From positions 17,254,501 through 17,318,500 of the forward strand of contig NC_081837.1 in assembly GCF_030867095.1 (NCBI RefSeq): 64,000 nt of DNA. Reading direction: 5' to 3'. The position numbers and the translations under genes were made by a program. Origin of the DNA: Alligator mississippiensis. Lineage: Eukaryota > Chordata > Crocodylia > Alligatoridae. Every line of letters starts with the position of its first letter. Within the stretch, counting starts at the first letter, position 1. The notes beneath the pieces were generated by a model. That model saw nothing but the letters and a program-made list of their open reading frames with translations. It was not told the DNA's origin and did no database searches. This document shows, in pieces, positions 11,262 through 24,308 of this stretch.

Positions 11262-13620
11262 CATAGAATCATAGAAGTCGGGTCGGAAGGGACCTTGTAG
11301 ATCTTCAAGTCCGACCCCCTGCCTGGGCAGGAAGAAAACTGGGCTCAAGTGACCCCAGCTAGGTAGGCATCGAGCCGCTTCTTAAAGACCCCCAGGGTAG
11401 GAGCCAGCACCATTTTCCTTGGAAGTTGGTTCCAGGTCCTAGCCGCCCTGACTATGAAGTAATTCTTACGGATGTCTAATCTAAACCTACTCTCCAACAA
11501 CTTGTGGCCGTTATACCTTGTTATCCCGGGGGCGCTAGGGGAAACAAGGTCTCCCCCAAACCCTTCTGGTCCCCCCTAGTGAGTTTATAGACAGTCACCA
11601 GGTCCCCCCTCAGCCTTCTCTTGTGAAGGCTGAACAGATTCAGGTCCCGTAGACTCTCATTGTAGGGTCTGCCTTGCTGTCCCCAGATCATGCGGGTGGC
11701 CTCCTCTGCACCCTCTCAATGTTGTCCACATCCCTCTTGAAGTGGGGTGCCCAGAACTGGACACACTACTCCAGCTGCAGCCTGACCAATGTCGCATAGA
11801 GGGGGAAGATCACCTCCTTGGCCCTACTTGAGACGCACCTGTGGATGCACGATAGGGCTCTGCACGTTAGCCCTGCTGACCGTGACCTCGCATTGTCGGC
11901 CCATGTTCATCTTGGAGTCAATGATGACTCCAAGATCCCTTTCTGCCTCCGTGCTCTCAAGAAGGGAGTTTCCCATCTTATAAGTGTGCTGCCGGTTACT
12001 ACTGCCCAAGTGCAGCACCCTGCACTTGTCACTATTGAAACGCATCCTGTTTGTTAGCCCACCCCTGCAACCGATCTATGTCTTTCTGCAGTCTTTCCCT
12101 CCCTACTAGCGTGCCCACCTCACCCCAAATGTTGGTATCATCAGCAAATTTGAACAGGTTGCTTTTCACCCTGTCGTCCAAATCGCTGATAAAGAAATTG
12201 AACGGTGCGGGCCCAAGGACTGAGCCCTGGGAGACTCCACTGCCCACTTCCCCCCAGGTCGAATATGACCCGTCCACCACCACCCTCTGAGTACAACCCT
12301 TCAGCCAGTTAGCAATCCATCTGACTGTGTAGGCATCAATGCCACAGTCACCAATTTTTTAATGAGGATGGGGTGGTTGACAGTGTCAAAGGCCTTGCTG
12401 AAGTCCAGAAAGACTACATCCACAGTGACACCTGCATCCAATACTTTTGTGACTTGATCATAAAAGGCAATCAGGTTGGTCTGACATGACCTGCCCCTAA
12501 TGAAACCGTGCTGGTTGCCCCGAGCATCATCCCCGATGCCGGCCCATCACAGATGTGCTCCTTGATGATCTTCTCAAAGAGTTTTCCCAGGATTGAGGTA
12601 AGACTGATGGGCCTATAGTTGCCCGGGTCCTCCCTCCTCCCTTTTTTAAAGATGGGGACCACATTGGGTATCTGGCACCTGGCCCGAGCACCACAAATGC
12701 TCATAAAGCCGTGCCAAGGGCCCAGCAATAACCCCTGCTAGCTCCCTCAACACCCTGGGGTGGAGAGCATCCGGACCTGCTGACTTGAACACGTCCAGCC
12801 CCTCCAGAAGCACTCTAACCCAGTCCTCCTCGAACTTAGGTCTTGAGGCGTTCCCCTCAAGTCCGTCTTGAATCACGGTGGGGGAGTCCCGGTCCCTGCA
12901 CAAGAAAACGGAGGTGAAGAATTTGTTAAAGAGGTCTGCCTTCTCCTCTGGCGCAACCACCAGATTGCCCAGCGCATCTTGCAGGGGCCCCACATTTCCC
13001 GGTGCCTTCTTCATCCTCCCTATATATTTGAAAAAGGACTTTTTATTATCTTTGACCTTGGACACTAGTCCTAGCTCTATGTCCGCCTTAGCTTTCCTAA
13101 CAGCCCCCCTACAGGCCCGAGCAGTGGAGGTATACTCCTCTTTGGAGATAGCCCGCCCCTTCCACCAGGTGTACGCCGCCTTTTTGGCAACTAAGCGTTC
13201 CCGGACATCCTTGGTGAGTGAGCCAGGAAGGCTTTTGGGCACTCTTGCCCCCCTTGCTTCTTGTTGGGGTCGTCACCCCTTGGGCCCTGAGTATCGTCTC
13301 CTTAAGGAACGATCTTGGGCACTGAGTTCCCCTGCCCTCGAGAACCCCAGCGCCTCTCCCACCAATCTCCTCAACTCATTGAAGTTGGTCCTCTTGAAGT
13401 CTAGGGCTACCGCCTTGCTGCAGGCCCTTGACACCCTGCGCTGGATGATGAATTCCAGCAAGTGATGATCGCTATCACCCAGGTGGTCCAGGACCTGGAG
13501 CCCCCTTACCAGATCATCGCCTGTGGCCAGGACCAGGTCCAACAGGGCATTCCCTCTGGTGGGACTGTGCACCTCCTGGGTTAAGTGGATTAAGACACTT
13601 AAGATCTTGGAAGACAAGAA
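11262..13620 (-). mobile_element. CR1 LINE, longest copy (endonuclease end to 3' tail)
   Basis: The minus strand carries the C-terminal part of the apurinic-type endonuclease (GNALLDLVLATGDDLV, then DHLGDSDHHLLEFII at 13430-13560). A long open linker follows (SFFKYIGRMKKAPGNVGPLQ near 12990; KADLFNKFFTSVFLC near 12910). The reverse transcriptase then reads YRPISLTSILGKLFEKIIKE near 12580-12620, VLGPAPFNFFISDLDD near 12190 and NIWGEVG near 12120. The 3' end has the CR1 tail TTCTATGATTCTATGA on the minus strand at about 11262. Frames are broken in several places; length is about 2.36 kb of a roughly 4.5-kb full element. Confidence 0.92.
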
Positions 13621-14164
13621 ATCAGGGAATCATCTTGAAGGTCATGTAAAATTAAATCTCAACCCTAGATTAGGTCTCAGTTGCAGCATATGCCTGCACA
13701 GAATGAATTTACCCACCCTTAGCATGCTAGCCATTAGTTTCCCTTGACTCTCCCCGCTCTCTGCCATTTTATTCCAACTATTTAAGGAAGGTCTTTGTCA
13801 GTAGAGATGACAAAGCCAGACTGGCCCATTAAGATACAAAGAAATGTTCTGCTCATGAAAGCAAATAGATCTAGCTCCCTAGATCTATAGCTGTGCTGCA
13901 ACTCATTTGTTCTTGCAACAACTGTTATGTGGGGCTCTGGAGCTAGTTAAACTAGTGACTTAAGGCAGACTGCCCTGGAAGATATCAGGGCAGCCTGCCT
14001 TAAGTCCTGCCTTGGCCCCCATGCATTGAAGAGCTGGGCACTCCTGGAGACACCCCAGTCAGGACCAGGTTCTGAACAGTGCCTGGTGGGTCCTGCAGTT
14101 GCGTGACCTAAGCCTCTGGCCAGACCCATTATTCAATGCAGTGGACCTTCTTGAGAATATAGAT

Positions 14165-14320
14165 GTCATAGACATTAGGGCCTGAAAGAGACCTCGTGAG
14201 ATCAAGTCCAGTTGCCCACCCCCACCCCACCCCCTCGCCATAGGCAGGAAGTCAACTGGGATCAAGTGACCCCAGCAAGAAAAATATCCAGATGAAACTT
14301 TCTTGCACGCCCCTGTCCAG
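14165..14320 (-). mobile_element. CR1 3'-end fragment
   Basis: Reverse complement of the CR1 3' untranslated region: GCTGGGGTCACTTGATCCCA, then CAACTGGACTTGATCTCACG, ending at a TGTCTATGAC-like tail. There is no coding part. Confidence 0.7.
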
Positions 14321-17300
14321 GGGGAGTTCTGGGCAGACACCCAGCCTTGACCTCATAACTTTCTTGCCTAGGACTCAGCACACAAACCCCTAAGCCTGAT
14401 AGCAATGGCAACACCAGGGTCTTTCCCACGTCCCTGCCTACACCATGACCGCGCTTACAAAAAACTCGCGTGGTGCCCATTTGCTGAAGAACATTAAAAT
14501 TCAAAACTCAAATGCCCCTAAACCAATTCTCAGAGGGGCTGTGGTTCCCTGGAGAGGTGGAGGTGGCTGCAATCCAGACACCTCTATGGGGCCCCCGGCC
14601 AGATTTCATCTTGTCCCATGATGCACTGCAGCCATGTGTCTGCTATGGTGTACTGCCTCTCCTCACCAAGGGGAAAAGCCATGGGGCATCATGGGATAGG
14701 TAGGTCAGCTAGGTAGCCCAGCTTATGGAGAAGGGAGGCAGTTTCACATGGTGGTGGTGGTTAGGGGGCACAGAGCAAGAGTGACTTGCAACATTGGCAT
14801 TTGCTAGCAGTCACGTGCTGTACCACGCAGCCTCAGACCATGCTGCCTCCAGCATAGCCACTTTCTGTCGTGTTCAGAGCTTTCCAGCAGTGATGCTAGA
14901 AAACCAGGCCCCCTTACCAGGCCCCCTTCTTATCTGGCCAGGATCAAATGGAGACCCTTAAGCCAGGCTACAGATTACAACTCCCCTGGCCTCTGAGTGT
15001 AACGCCTCTAAAGATCACGAGTAATGGCTGAGGCTCTTTGCCCCTGGTCAAGTCCAAATTGCAGAAGTGAACAGCTCCTGTAGGACATGCCTGAGCTAGT
15101 TTACATTTCACTAGCTTATATACCAGGTGGGTTTGTGCAACTCCTGTAAAGCCCTGCATCTCTGGCTTTAGGTAGCTTGGGTACCCAAGCTAGCTAGATT
15201 TACACCAGCTCAGGCAGGTCTGCAGTCACACTAACTGCAGCACAGACATAGCTTTATGCAAGCCTGTGCCAGGAACACACACATACAGCCCTTGTCCCTG
15301 CTTCAGCGAGTGCTACTGGACCCTTGCCATGGCAATTCAATGTGAGCAAGATTGAGCTCCCCATGTGAAAGCAATTGTTCTGCCACCTGCCCTGGCCACC
15401 TCCTGAAAACCCTTTGCAAAGGTACATATTTAGAATCCAGCTCTATGAGCTTCCTCTTTTGTTCCTCCATGGACCGCAGGAGGAGACTCGGGCAGCTCCC
15501 CGTAAACCTGAATCTCTGCTGAGCCATGAATAGTGAAGTGCAGGACAAAAACAAGATCCTCACTAGATCTGAGACTAAATGCAAGAAGGGGGTGGGGAGA
15601 GGAGTTGTTTCCAGGTCTTGTGGCTTGCTGCCAATGTACTCCAACCGAAGGCATAGAACAACACCAGATGCTGGCATCACAAGGACAATACTACAGTACA
15701 ATCTCCAGTTTGGAAGGAGATGATACAGAGATTAATTTTGAACCTAATGCAGAATTAGGCTCTGACTTTTTCCCTCTGCAGTTTGGCGATGACTGGTCTT
15801 GGCTGGTCTTCCCTGGTTTTTACAAACAAGGAAAAAAAAAAGCCCTGGCAAAGCCATATACACACACACACAATCATGCCAGAATTGTTCATTGCAAAAT
15901 CCAGCCGAATTGCTAAATGGAGCTTAATTGTAGAGGCTTGTAGGATGCCAGAAAATTGAACGTAAGCAAAAGGATGTGCCGAGGCCAGGAGACTAAAGGA
16001 AAACCAAGCATCAGCAAAACAAGCAGATCTTCCTAAATGCTCACCTTTGCTTCCTCTAGGTGTGTTGCTAATATGCAGAAGTGTTTGCTACCTGTCGAGT
16101 CAAATCCTATACCCTTTACCTGCCTTATCCTACTCTTGCTGAAGTCAGGGACTGAGCAATGTGGTTCACTGGGGCTTGCTGTGTTGGATATAAGCTACTT
16201 CTGTCATGCTCAGCCCCTTCTGATATCTATTGGAAAGACTGGGAGGACCTCAACTGGTTTAACAGGTGCTAGATCAGACCTTTAGGTTGCAGCAAAGCCG
16301 CCCTTGTTTTCCCAATGGCAACTCTGTACATACAAATGCCCATCCCTGGATTCCAGCTCAGTGCAGTACTGAGGTTGCCAGTCCAACCCTGGGCTCACAG
16401 CACCTCTCAGGAGATTATTGTGGCTGAGCACTCCTATTGCAGTGAAAAGCATATTAGAGACAGACTCCAGCTCTAGGCAGACTTTATCTCAGGATCTGTT
16501 GCAACTCCAGTTTATGAATCATCTGCAAAAGCTGCCGTGGAACCGAGAGCTCTGTAGATCAGAACCCTGCTATCTGCTGCGACGTGTGGCAGGGCAGCAG
16601 AGCTCGGCGCCTGGCCTGCCTCTCACTGCTGCCCTTCTGTGCCCTGCCCGCGGCCAAGTCACCACAAAATGCCGTCTGGCGTCAGCACCGCAGGACTGCA
16701 GGAAGCATCCTTAATCTGCCTCATACATCAACCAAATTGCCAGCTGCTCTCATCCCACAAGCTCTATTGGTGCTGATGGCTGGCAAGGCACAGAGCTGAA
16801 TGAGCACAGCTTGGTAAAGTTCCCTCTGTTAACTACCTCCCCCTCCCCCTTCACTAGCTTCAACCTGCAGTGCAGGCTCTCTGCAAAAAGCAGGAGGGGA
16901 GGGAGAGGAATCTCATTTTAAAGCCATCACATTTGATCTGAAAGTCGCCAAGGGAGACCAGGACAGGACAGCTACTGAGGGATCTTCCTGACCCAAACGC
17001 TCCATTTCAAGGACTGGACTGTCATTTTCCTTTGCATTCACATTGGGAGAAAGGGATCTCTTTGGGTTGGCTTCACCAGCAAGGGGGGAGGTGGCTTCAG
17101 GCCAGAAGAGTGGCAAGAGGCAGATCTTTACTGAGCATGTGGAGCCCAGGGATCCAGGATGAGGCTCTGATACCGGTATCACAATCAGTCTGGTGCCAGC
17201 TTGCATCTCCAGCCACCTGGTAAGACACCTCCCTCCTGAAGCCAGGTCTACTTTATCCAAAGTCACGGGGAGATGCTGATGTATTTGTGCTCACCTACAG

Positions 17301-19742
17301 TCCTTCAGCATTGTTCTGAAACTGCATAATTCATAATATTGTTACCTAGATTCTAGTAGCAGCAGGAAACAAGATCCCAGCTCTGCTTAAGTGCTCCATA
17401 AACAAAAATAAGAAGCAGACCCTGCCCCAAAGGGCTTTGAGCAGACAAGGTCAAGGCTGGGGGGAGGGGGAGGAGGAAGAATAGAAACATATAGTGCAGA
17501 GAGAGGACTTGTCAAGGTCACTCAGTGGATCTCCCGAGTACCTCTCAGTAAGGAGGTATTTGACCTCCTCATCGGATCTATGAATCTCATCCATTTTGGA
17601 CAGGCACACAGAACAGAGCCCATGCTTTGAGAGAGACTTTCCATGGTGATGGCAGAAGTACAACCAAGACTGGAGCCCCAGCAGGCCACATGGTACATGC
17701 ACACAGCAAAGGGACAAGCCCTGGAGAGCCTGAAAGCAAAATAATGGGAGAAAAATCCTTTCTTTACAACAGGAAACTGGGATTAAGTGCCTTGTCCAAA
17801 GTTACCCAAGAGGCAGGTGGTGGAGCCAGACTGACCCCAGAGCTTCCAGACCCAATATGGTGCCTCAGCCAGAAGCCACTGGCAGGTTTCCTCTGCATAG
17901 CACCAGTCAGCATGAGTCCCCACCTATTAGTTACAGCACCATGAAGAGAGAAGTTAAGGGGCCAAAGCTCCCCCTAAGCTGTGATCCCCCTGAAAGGATA
18001 GACATTAGAGCCAATGCTAATGACTGGCAACTGTGGTTTCCTCTGACCAGAGGACTGGCTGCTTCAAGCTCTGCATTTACAGGCAAGCATGCGATGCACA
18101 GGGGACACTGCCCGGGATTGAGCTCAGCCCTTCAGCCAAGTCATCAACTCACCTAAGATAAGGGAGCTAGCTTCTCCATGGCTGCTGTAAGTGGAACCAG
18201 ACCCTAGTGGGTACCACTCACACCACAGCTCAGTGGTGACAGACATGCATTGTTCTTTTGTGCCAGTCTCAGACATCAGCACCAGCAATAAAACCCAGGC
18301 ACCAAATGGGAGCTCTCAGTCCTTTCTAGCCTCTTCCCTACAAGCCATCAATCTCCTGAAATTGCTCGCTTTCCTAATGGGCTATATTTGATACACTGTG
18401 CTTTTCTCCAATGCTACCTGCTTTTTTGGTTCCTTTGAGGGAACTTTGCTGTAATAAAGGAACTTGTTTTCAAAAAGTGTTTTGGGAACTGAACTTAGCA
18501 TTGGGATTTAGCAAGGGAGCTGGAATTAGTCTCTACAGAATAGGTACAGTATGGGTAACAATACAGCCAGTCGCCCCCCAAGCCATCCAGCAGCAGGCTT
18601 CCCTCCACTCCAGGGTTGCTCGAGAGGTAATACAAGCATCTCCCTGTATGTCCATTAGCAAGCACCACTGAAGTAAAGTGGCAAGTTCAGCAGGTCTGTA
18701 CATACTACTTGGACCTGATCTAAACCCCAGGAGAGCTACAGTCTTTCCATTGACTTAAACTGTTCCTCATGGGCTTTGAACCAGACCCTCTGTCCTCAAT
18801 CTGACTAACAGGACAGGGAGCAAGGTTGTGAGATGTGGACAGACCTAACCCAGGACCTGGACTGAGATCCATCAGCTGTGACACTCAAAATCCCTCAAAT
18901 GACAGCAACTAATCTACAGGGAAAGACGCACCCAACCCTTTCATCCCAGCTGGTTCAAGCAGCAAAAAGCCCAGCACAGCTTTTCTTATTCTGCATAAAA
19001 AAACCCCAACAGAAACACAAATCACAGGCTTACCTACACCTAGTTCCAGTCAGTGGGAACTGAAAAGAGTCAACTTAAGCTACAATGAGTGTACCTACAC
19101 AGGGATGTTCATGTGGCAGACAAACAAGTACTCCCTGCATGTCTACAAGCTGGTCCTCACTGTTAATGTGGGCAGGGTTTCACCTTGTAACCCAAAGGAA
19201 AAAGTCTCTGCACCTTAGCTATTCCCAGGGTCCTGATCCCTGCAAACAAGGTCTTTGCAAAGGTTTGCTTAGTGTTTGGGAAGTGAGTCACCTCCTGTAA
19301 TGCATCAGATGTGAGAGGCAGTGTGTTACTTATAAAAATTATGCCCCTGCTTGCATCACACCAGCTCTCTTCAGCATAGTCCCAACTGAGTAGCAATGCA
19401 ACAGAGCCATGGACTGTGGTGGCCTGTGGCTTGTGACATTTTGTCTGCCTCTCTTCCAATCCACACTGGTTACAGCCAGCACTTCCTATCAGGAGAGAAG
19501 GGACTGGCAGGATAGTTACTGGTTGCTCTTAATCTGAAGAGTGAGGTAGAGTGACTGATGAGCCAGCTGGCACAGGGCCATTAGTGATGAGCTGGAGACC
19601 TCTGAACTACCAGGTCAAGGGTTCAAGTCTAGCTTGGGCTGCAGGACTGGCACAGATCTGGCTGAAGTATTCACATTGTACCATCCCCAACCCTATTGCT
19701 ACCATTCCTAACACAAAGGGGAAGTGAGTTGCTCAGGGACAC
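14321..19742. other. Intergenic stretch without recognised genes
   Basis: Apart from a MIR-like relic at 17770-17850 I see nothing I can name. The longest open frame (132 codons, minus, 15303-15701) has no splice context and no recognisable domain. Confidence 0.4.
17770..17850 (+). repeat. MIR/CORE-SINE-like relic
   Basis: AGTGCCTTGTCCAAAGTTAC followed by GAGGCAGGTGGTGGAGCCAG copies the MIR pattern 'aagtgacttgcccaaggtcac ... agctgggatt'. Confidence 0.5.
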
Positions 19743-19935
19743 ATAGGGCTTGTCCAGACAAGCGCAGATGTATGGTATGCAGAGCCACAGACCTGTCTGC
19801 AGTGCCACACATTGCACATGCAGGTGATGCCCATACTGCTAATTAGCAGCACAGGGAGGTTTTTTGACCCTGGGAGATCCTGGGGTCAAAAAAACCAGGG
19901 CAGCATACATGGCAGAAGCATGTGCCACCCAAAAC
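19743..19935. mobile_element. Probable DNA-transposon fragment with inner inverted repeat
   Basis: GGGCTTGTCCAGACAAGC opens the segment. Within it, TTTTTTGACCC (19860-19870) and GGGTCAAAAAA (19883-19893) form an 11-bp stem. The segment runs into a CR1 fragment. The family is not known to me. Confidence 0.35.
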
Positions 19936-20125
19936 CAGAGACGGGTTCATTGCAGGTAGATCTTGCCTGACTAACCTTGTTTCTTTTTATGACCAGGTCA
20001 CAAAATGCTTAGGTAGAATTTGAGGTATATGTCATCTACCTAGACTTTAAGAAGCCCTTTGATATGGTATAATATTCCATTCTCATAAATAAACTGACAG
20101 GTTGTGATGTAGATGATTACACGGG
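19936..20125 (+). mobile_element. CR1 reverse-transcriptase fragment
   Basis: Plus-strand translation gives CLTNLVSFYDQVTKCLG, then a degenerate YLDFKKPFDMV and LTGCDVDDYT. This is the same segment as FYDQVTKRLD..FRKAFDMVSH in the 3.06-kb copy. Confidence 0.8.
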
Positions 20126-22880
20126 CAGGTGGGTGGCAAATCCTCCTTGCTCCAGGATCACCATGGCTGCGGCTCCCAAAGGCCACCAGGACCCCAGGTA
20201 AGGTGCTGGCCCCAGCCTGCCCTACCTCACCTTGGGGGAACATGCCACACTCCAGAGCACATGTGGCACAGGCATTCCCCAAGGACAAGTAGCAGCAGCA
20301 CAGTGTGTGCCACTGCTGTTTGTCCCCAAGGAAATGCACGTTCCCACTTGTGAGTGCATGCCCATAGTGTCTAAGGAGCAGAGACAGGAACAGGAAGTGG
20401 GCTTCACACCCAATGCTGGAAGGTCTATTTCTCCAGGGAGGCCAAGGAGACAGAGGACCCTCTTAGCCACAGTCATGGTCTGTGCACTTTCAGAGCCTGG
20501 ACAAGGCAGCTGGCTATGTTGCCCTGTTCTGTGCATGGCGAGACACCCATCTCCAGGCCTGGTGCTCCTCCGAAAAGAGCAGCATCTTTTCTCTCCACCC
20601 TGCTGGGGCTCTTCAGTTCATGATTACACAGAATCTGGAGATCAATGGATATAAGTATTGAGAGCAGCAGAAAGATGAGCCCAGGCTACAATCCATCCTC
20701 TGGCCAGTGGAGGGAGGCTGATGAGGGAAAGGTTATTCCAAGAGAAAGATAAGCCAGGACTAATGGAGAAGGGTTTAAAACATGCTAAGGGAGATACAGG
20801 TAGTGGAAGGAGGAAGGAGAATTAATAATCCAGCCCTGGCTCTCTCTTTCTCTCTCCCCCAGAGAGTTTATGTATCGTTACCTTTTGCAGAAAAGGAGGT
20901 GCCACACTGCCAAAAGTCACTGCTGCCTTTGGCGACAAAAGGGGGAGTCAAGAGGCCAGGAAGGTGAGCTCTGGGGACAGGGAGGACAAAGTCATACTAA
21001 CAGCACAGGTTAGGTACCATACACAGAGCACAGGAGCTGATGGAGGACAAAAAGGTTTTCCTCAGCCCAGGCTGTCTGCCTCACCAGGGCCTCAGAAGTG
21101 AGGAGACCCTTCACCCCTGTTCCAGCACATACCCACGGTCATATGTTGGATACATCTACACCATGCAAATTTTCACTGAACCCCAACCATTCATTCATTC
21201 AAATCTGTGACCCTCCTTGGTTTGCAGGTGCTTTAGAGGTTGACCCAGTTAGTGGTACACATTAGAGAAAAGGCCCATCTGTTTCCAGCTATGACCCACC
21301 TGTAAGAATACAGGTTACATCCCTACAGCCTGTGTAGGGCAGACACGTGGGGAAGGAGATGCTCTAGGAGTACCCAGATATATCATCAGGACTAGTGCAC
21401 CTACTCAGTGCCATGGCTGAGGACAGAAGTGCATCCCTACCAACATGCCCTTGTCTAAAGCATAGGCTAAGCCAAAGAACAGCCTTCCTCACAACTATTT
21501 GGCTTTCCATGGCAGGACAGAGCCCAGCAGGTACAGGGCACATAAGCATTAAGAGTCACAGGTAGAAGGAACTGTCCTCTATTAGATGCTAGAGTCTCCC
21601 ACACTAGGGAGGGGGGTGGGGAGGGAAAAACTGGACCCTTGCCATCAAATGAGAAGTAGGAAGACCCTACCCACTCATTCCATCTGACAGTGGAGCTGGT
21701 TAGTCAGATTACCTCCTCCAAGCTCCCCCACGGAGTTTGGAAAGCCTGAGCAGCTTGCATCCCTTCTTGTCCTGCCCAGTCATGCTGCCATGGCAAGGAC
21801 ACCACAGTCTGATGCAAAGGGCTATGCCATCTCCAGAAGGGAGAGATGCCGCCATTAGTACTTCTGGTTTGGGCATCCACCACGGTCAGGCAGCTTGTCT
21901 GTCGGGCATTGGCACATGCCTAGAATCTGTCAGTGCTGCTCCCCCCACCCCACCTCCCCAAAATCAGCACAGCAGGAGACTGTTTCTATGGCAGCATGCA
22001 GAAAAATAATAATAATTAAAAACTTAGACAAAAGACTCCACTGAAAAGAGTGCTTGAAACAAGAGGTAAAGCCAAACCAAGGGGCTGCAATGGAGCGGGG
22101 AAGGACTCAACTGAGGAGAAGAGAAGACTTGACTGAGAAGTCACAGGGCCTAATTTGCTTCCATGTTAGAATAGCTTCAGTGAAACCAATGGCATCACAC
22201 TGGTACAACTGGCTCTGGCCCTCCCTACAGGCTCAGGTGTGCTGGTCACCAGGACATCTGTGCATAGATGAAGCCAAGTCTAGTTCTGCAAGACTCCAGA
22301 GCAAATAGATGTCTTGGACTGAAAGGAATTTTGAATGGGGTTCAAGGGAGGAAGGAGGCGAAACAAACATGGATGGGGAAACACTTCCAGTCCTACCAGT
22401 CATATGGCCATGTGACCTGCTGTCAACTTGCATGTTATGGGCTCCTGCATCCAAACCACAGTCAGAATCTGCAACACCTTTAATGTTGAGACTTTTACTC
22501 CTGCTTTTTGCTCTGGAGGTTTCTTGTTTATCAGCCAAAATACATGCAGGGCCTGGCCCAGTTAGCTACATGTGCACAAAAAGCACAACAGACAGGCAGC
22601 AGAAGGTTGGGGCTAATGAGACTTAACCCCCTCCCCCCAAACTAATTTTGCGGCAGCCAGTGACAGCAGCAACACCTGGCACCACACAGCTCCACTGCCA
22701 CCGCCATGCCCTGCCACCACAGTGCCATGCCCGGGGCCCCTGCCATGCACTCTTCCACTGCTGTGTACAGCACCAGTGTGCACCGGCCCCACAACTCAGC
22801 TCCCCCCAAATAATATTTTCTCCCGTCACTTTTGACAACAGAGAACCTCCATCTGAAACAACTTACAGAAGACATATCAT
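20126..22880. other. Intergenic stretch without recognised genes
   Basis: The 140-codon plus-strand frame at 20232-20654 has no domain I recognise. 22620-22800 is a C- and CA-rich stretch of low complexity. Confidence 0.35.
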
Positions 22881-22884
22881 CCAC

Positions 22885-22995
22885 GTTTTATAGGTGAGGA
22901 GAGGAGGTCCAAGGGATCAAATGACTTGTCCAAGATATTCAGGGAGCCTGCAGCAGAGCTGAGAATTAAGCCTGTCAGCCTGAGCTGGAGGCAGC
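22885..22995 (+). repeat. MIR/CORE-SINE-like relic
   Basis: GGTGAGGAGAGGAGGTCCAA, CAAATGACTTGTCCAAGATA and GCAGCAGAGCTGAGAATTAA follow the MIR order. Confidence 0.5.
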
Positions 22996-23119
22996 CTGCT
23001 GTGGATCATCCTCTTTCTCAGGATCTTTGGAAGGGAATGTCACCAAGGACCTAGTGCTTACAACACTAGAAGAGCGGCCATATGGAGCATGGGAGAAAGT
23101 AACCTATAGAACTATCTTG

Positions 23120-24308
23120 CCTCTGTGGGATAGAGGAAATGAGATTGATGGATGTGGACTTCAAAAAGGCCTTTGACCTGGTCTCCCACAATATCCTCAT
23201 GATCAAATTGGGAAAATATGGCCTCAACTATTTCAGTCTGGTGGCTAGGTAACTGGTTTTGTGGTAGGACTTAAAGGGTACTGAGAGACAGAAATCAGTC
23301 ATCATGGTGGAGGGTGACAAGTGGCATCCCTCAGTGGTCAGTATGTGGACCAGTGTTCTTCAATATGTTCATTAACGATTTGGATTCAGGTATTACAAGC
23401 AATCTGGCAAAGTTCACTGACGACGCCAAACTATGGGGGAGCATTGTCACGCTTGAAGACAGGCTGGCAATACAGGCCAATCTGGACAGGCTCGTGAAGT
23501 GGGCAGACCTCAACCTGATGTCATTTAATACAGAGAAATGTAAAGTGCTCCATCTGGGGAGAAATAACCCACAACACACTTACAGGCTTGGCAGTACTCT
23601 GCTTGCCAGCACCACAACTGAATGAGACCTGGGTGTCATGATTGACAACAAAATGAACACGAGCCACCAATGCGATGCCATAGCTAGCAGAGCTAACCAA
23701 ACACTGGCATGCATCTACCGAGGTATCTCGAGCAAGGCAAAGGGCGTCATCCTCCCACTTTATTTGGCCGTGGTGAGACCACAGCTGGAGTACTGCATCC
23801 AGTTCTGGGTGCCACACTTCAAGAAGGATGTGGAGAAGCTCAAAAGAGTCCAGAGGACAGCCACATGCATTATTAGAGGCCTAGGAGACCAAGACATATG
23901 AGGAGAGGCTGAGGGACTTGAGATTGTTCAGCCTGGAGAAGAGAAGATTCAGGGGGGACTTGGTGGCAGCCTATAAGTATATCAGGGGCATACATCAGGG
24001 TTTGGGGGAGCAACTATTCACTAAGGCCCCCCCAGGGGAGGACAAGAAATAATGGGCACAAACTGACCAAAGATTAATTCAGGCTAGACATAAGGAAAAA
24101 CTTCTTTACAAGCTAAGTGCCAAGGATTTAGAACAGGCTCCTCCCAGAAGTGGTACAGTCGCCCACCCTGGCGATCTTCAAAAAATGTCTTGACACCAAT
24201 CTTGCTGGAATCATTTGATCCCAGCAGTCTTTCCTGCCCACATGCAGGGGGGGCTGGGCCTGATGATCTGTAAGGTCCCTTCCAGCCCCTAACAACTGTG
24301 AAACTATG
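23120..24308 (+). mobile_element. CR1 LINE, 5'-truncated, plus strand
   Basis: Starts near MDVDFKKAFDLVSHN-like coding (23150-23200) and continues through VCGPVFFNMFINDLDSG, then AKFTDDAKLWGSI (catalytic box A-D-D kept here as TDDAKLW) and WADLNLMSFNTEKCKVLHLG. After an in-frame TGA at 23623-23625 it goes on with IDNKMNTSHQCDAIASRANQ and VRPQLEYCIQFWVPHFKKD. The 3' region ends CCCTTCCAGCCCCTAACAAC, then GTGAAACTATGAG at about 24308. It is a dead copy. Confidence 0.9.

Noticed and set aside
15303-15701. 132-codon minus-strand frame with a Lys/Glu/Leu-rich middle
   Set aside because: No family recognised, no splice signals, and overlapping open frames on the other strand.
19574-19640. tRNA-like B-box (GGGTTCAAGTCT) in a possible SINE
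   Set aside because: No matching A-box spacing or stems; too weak to call.
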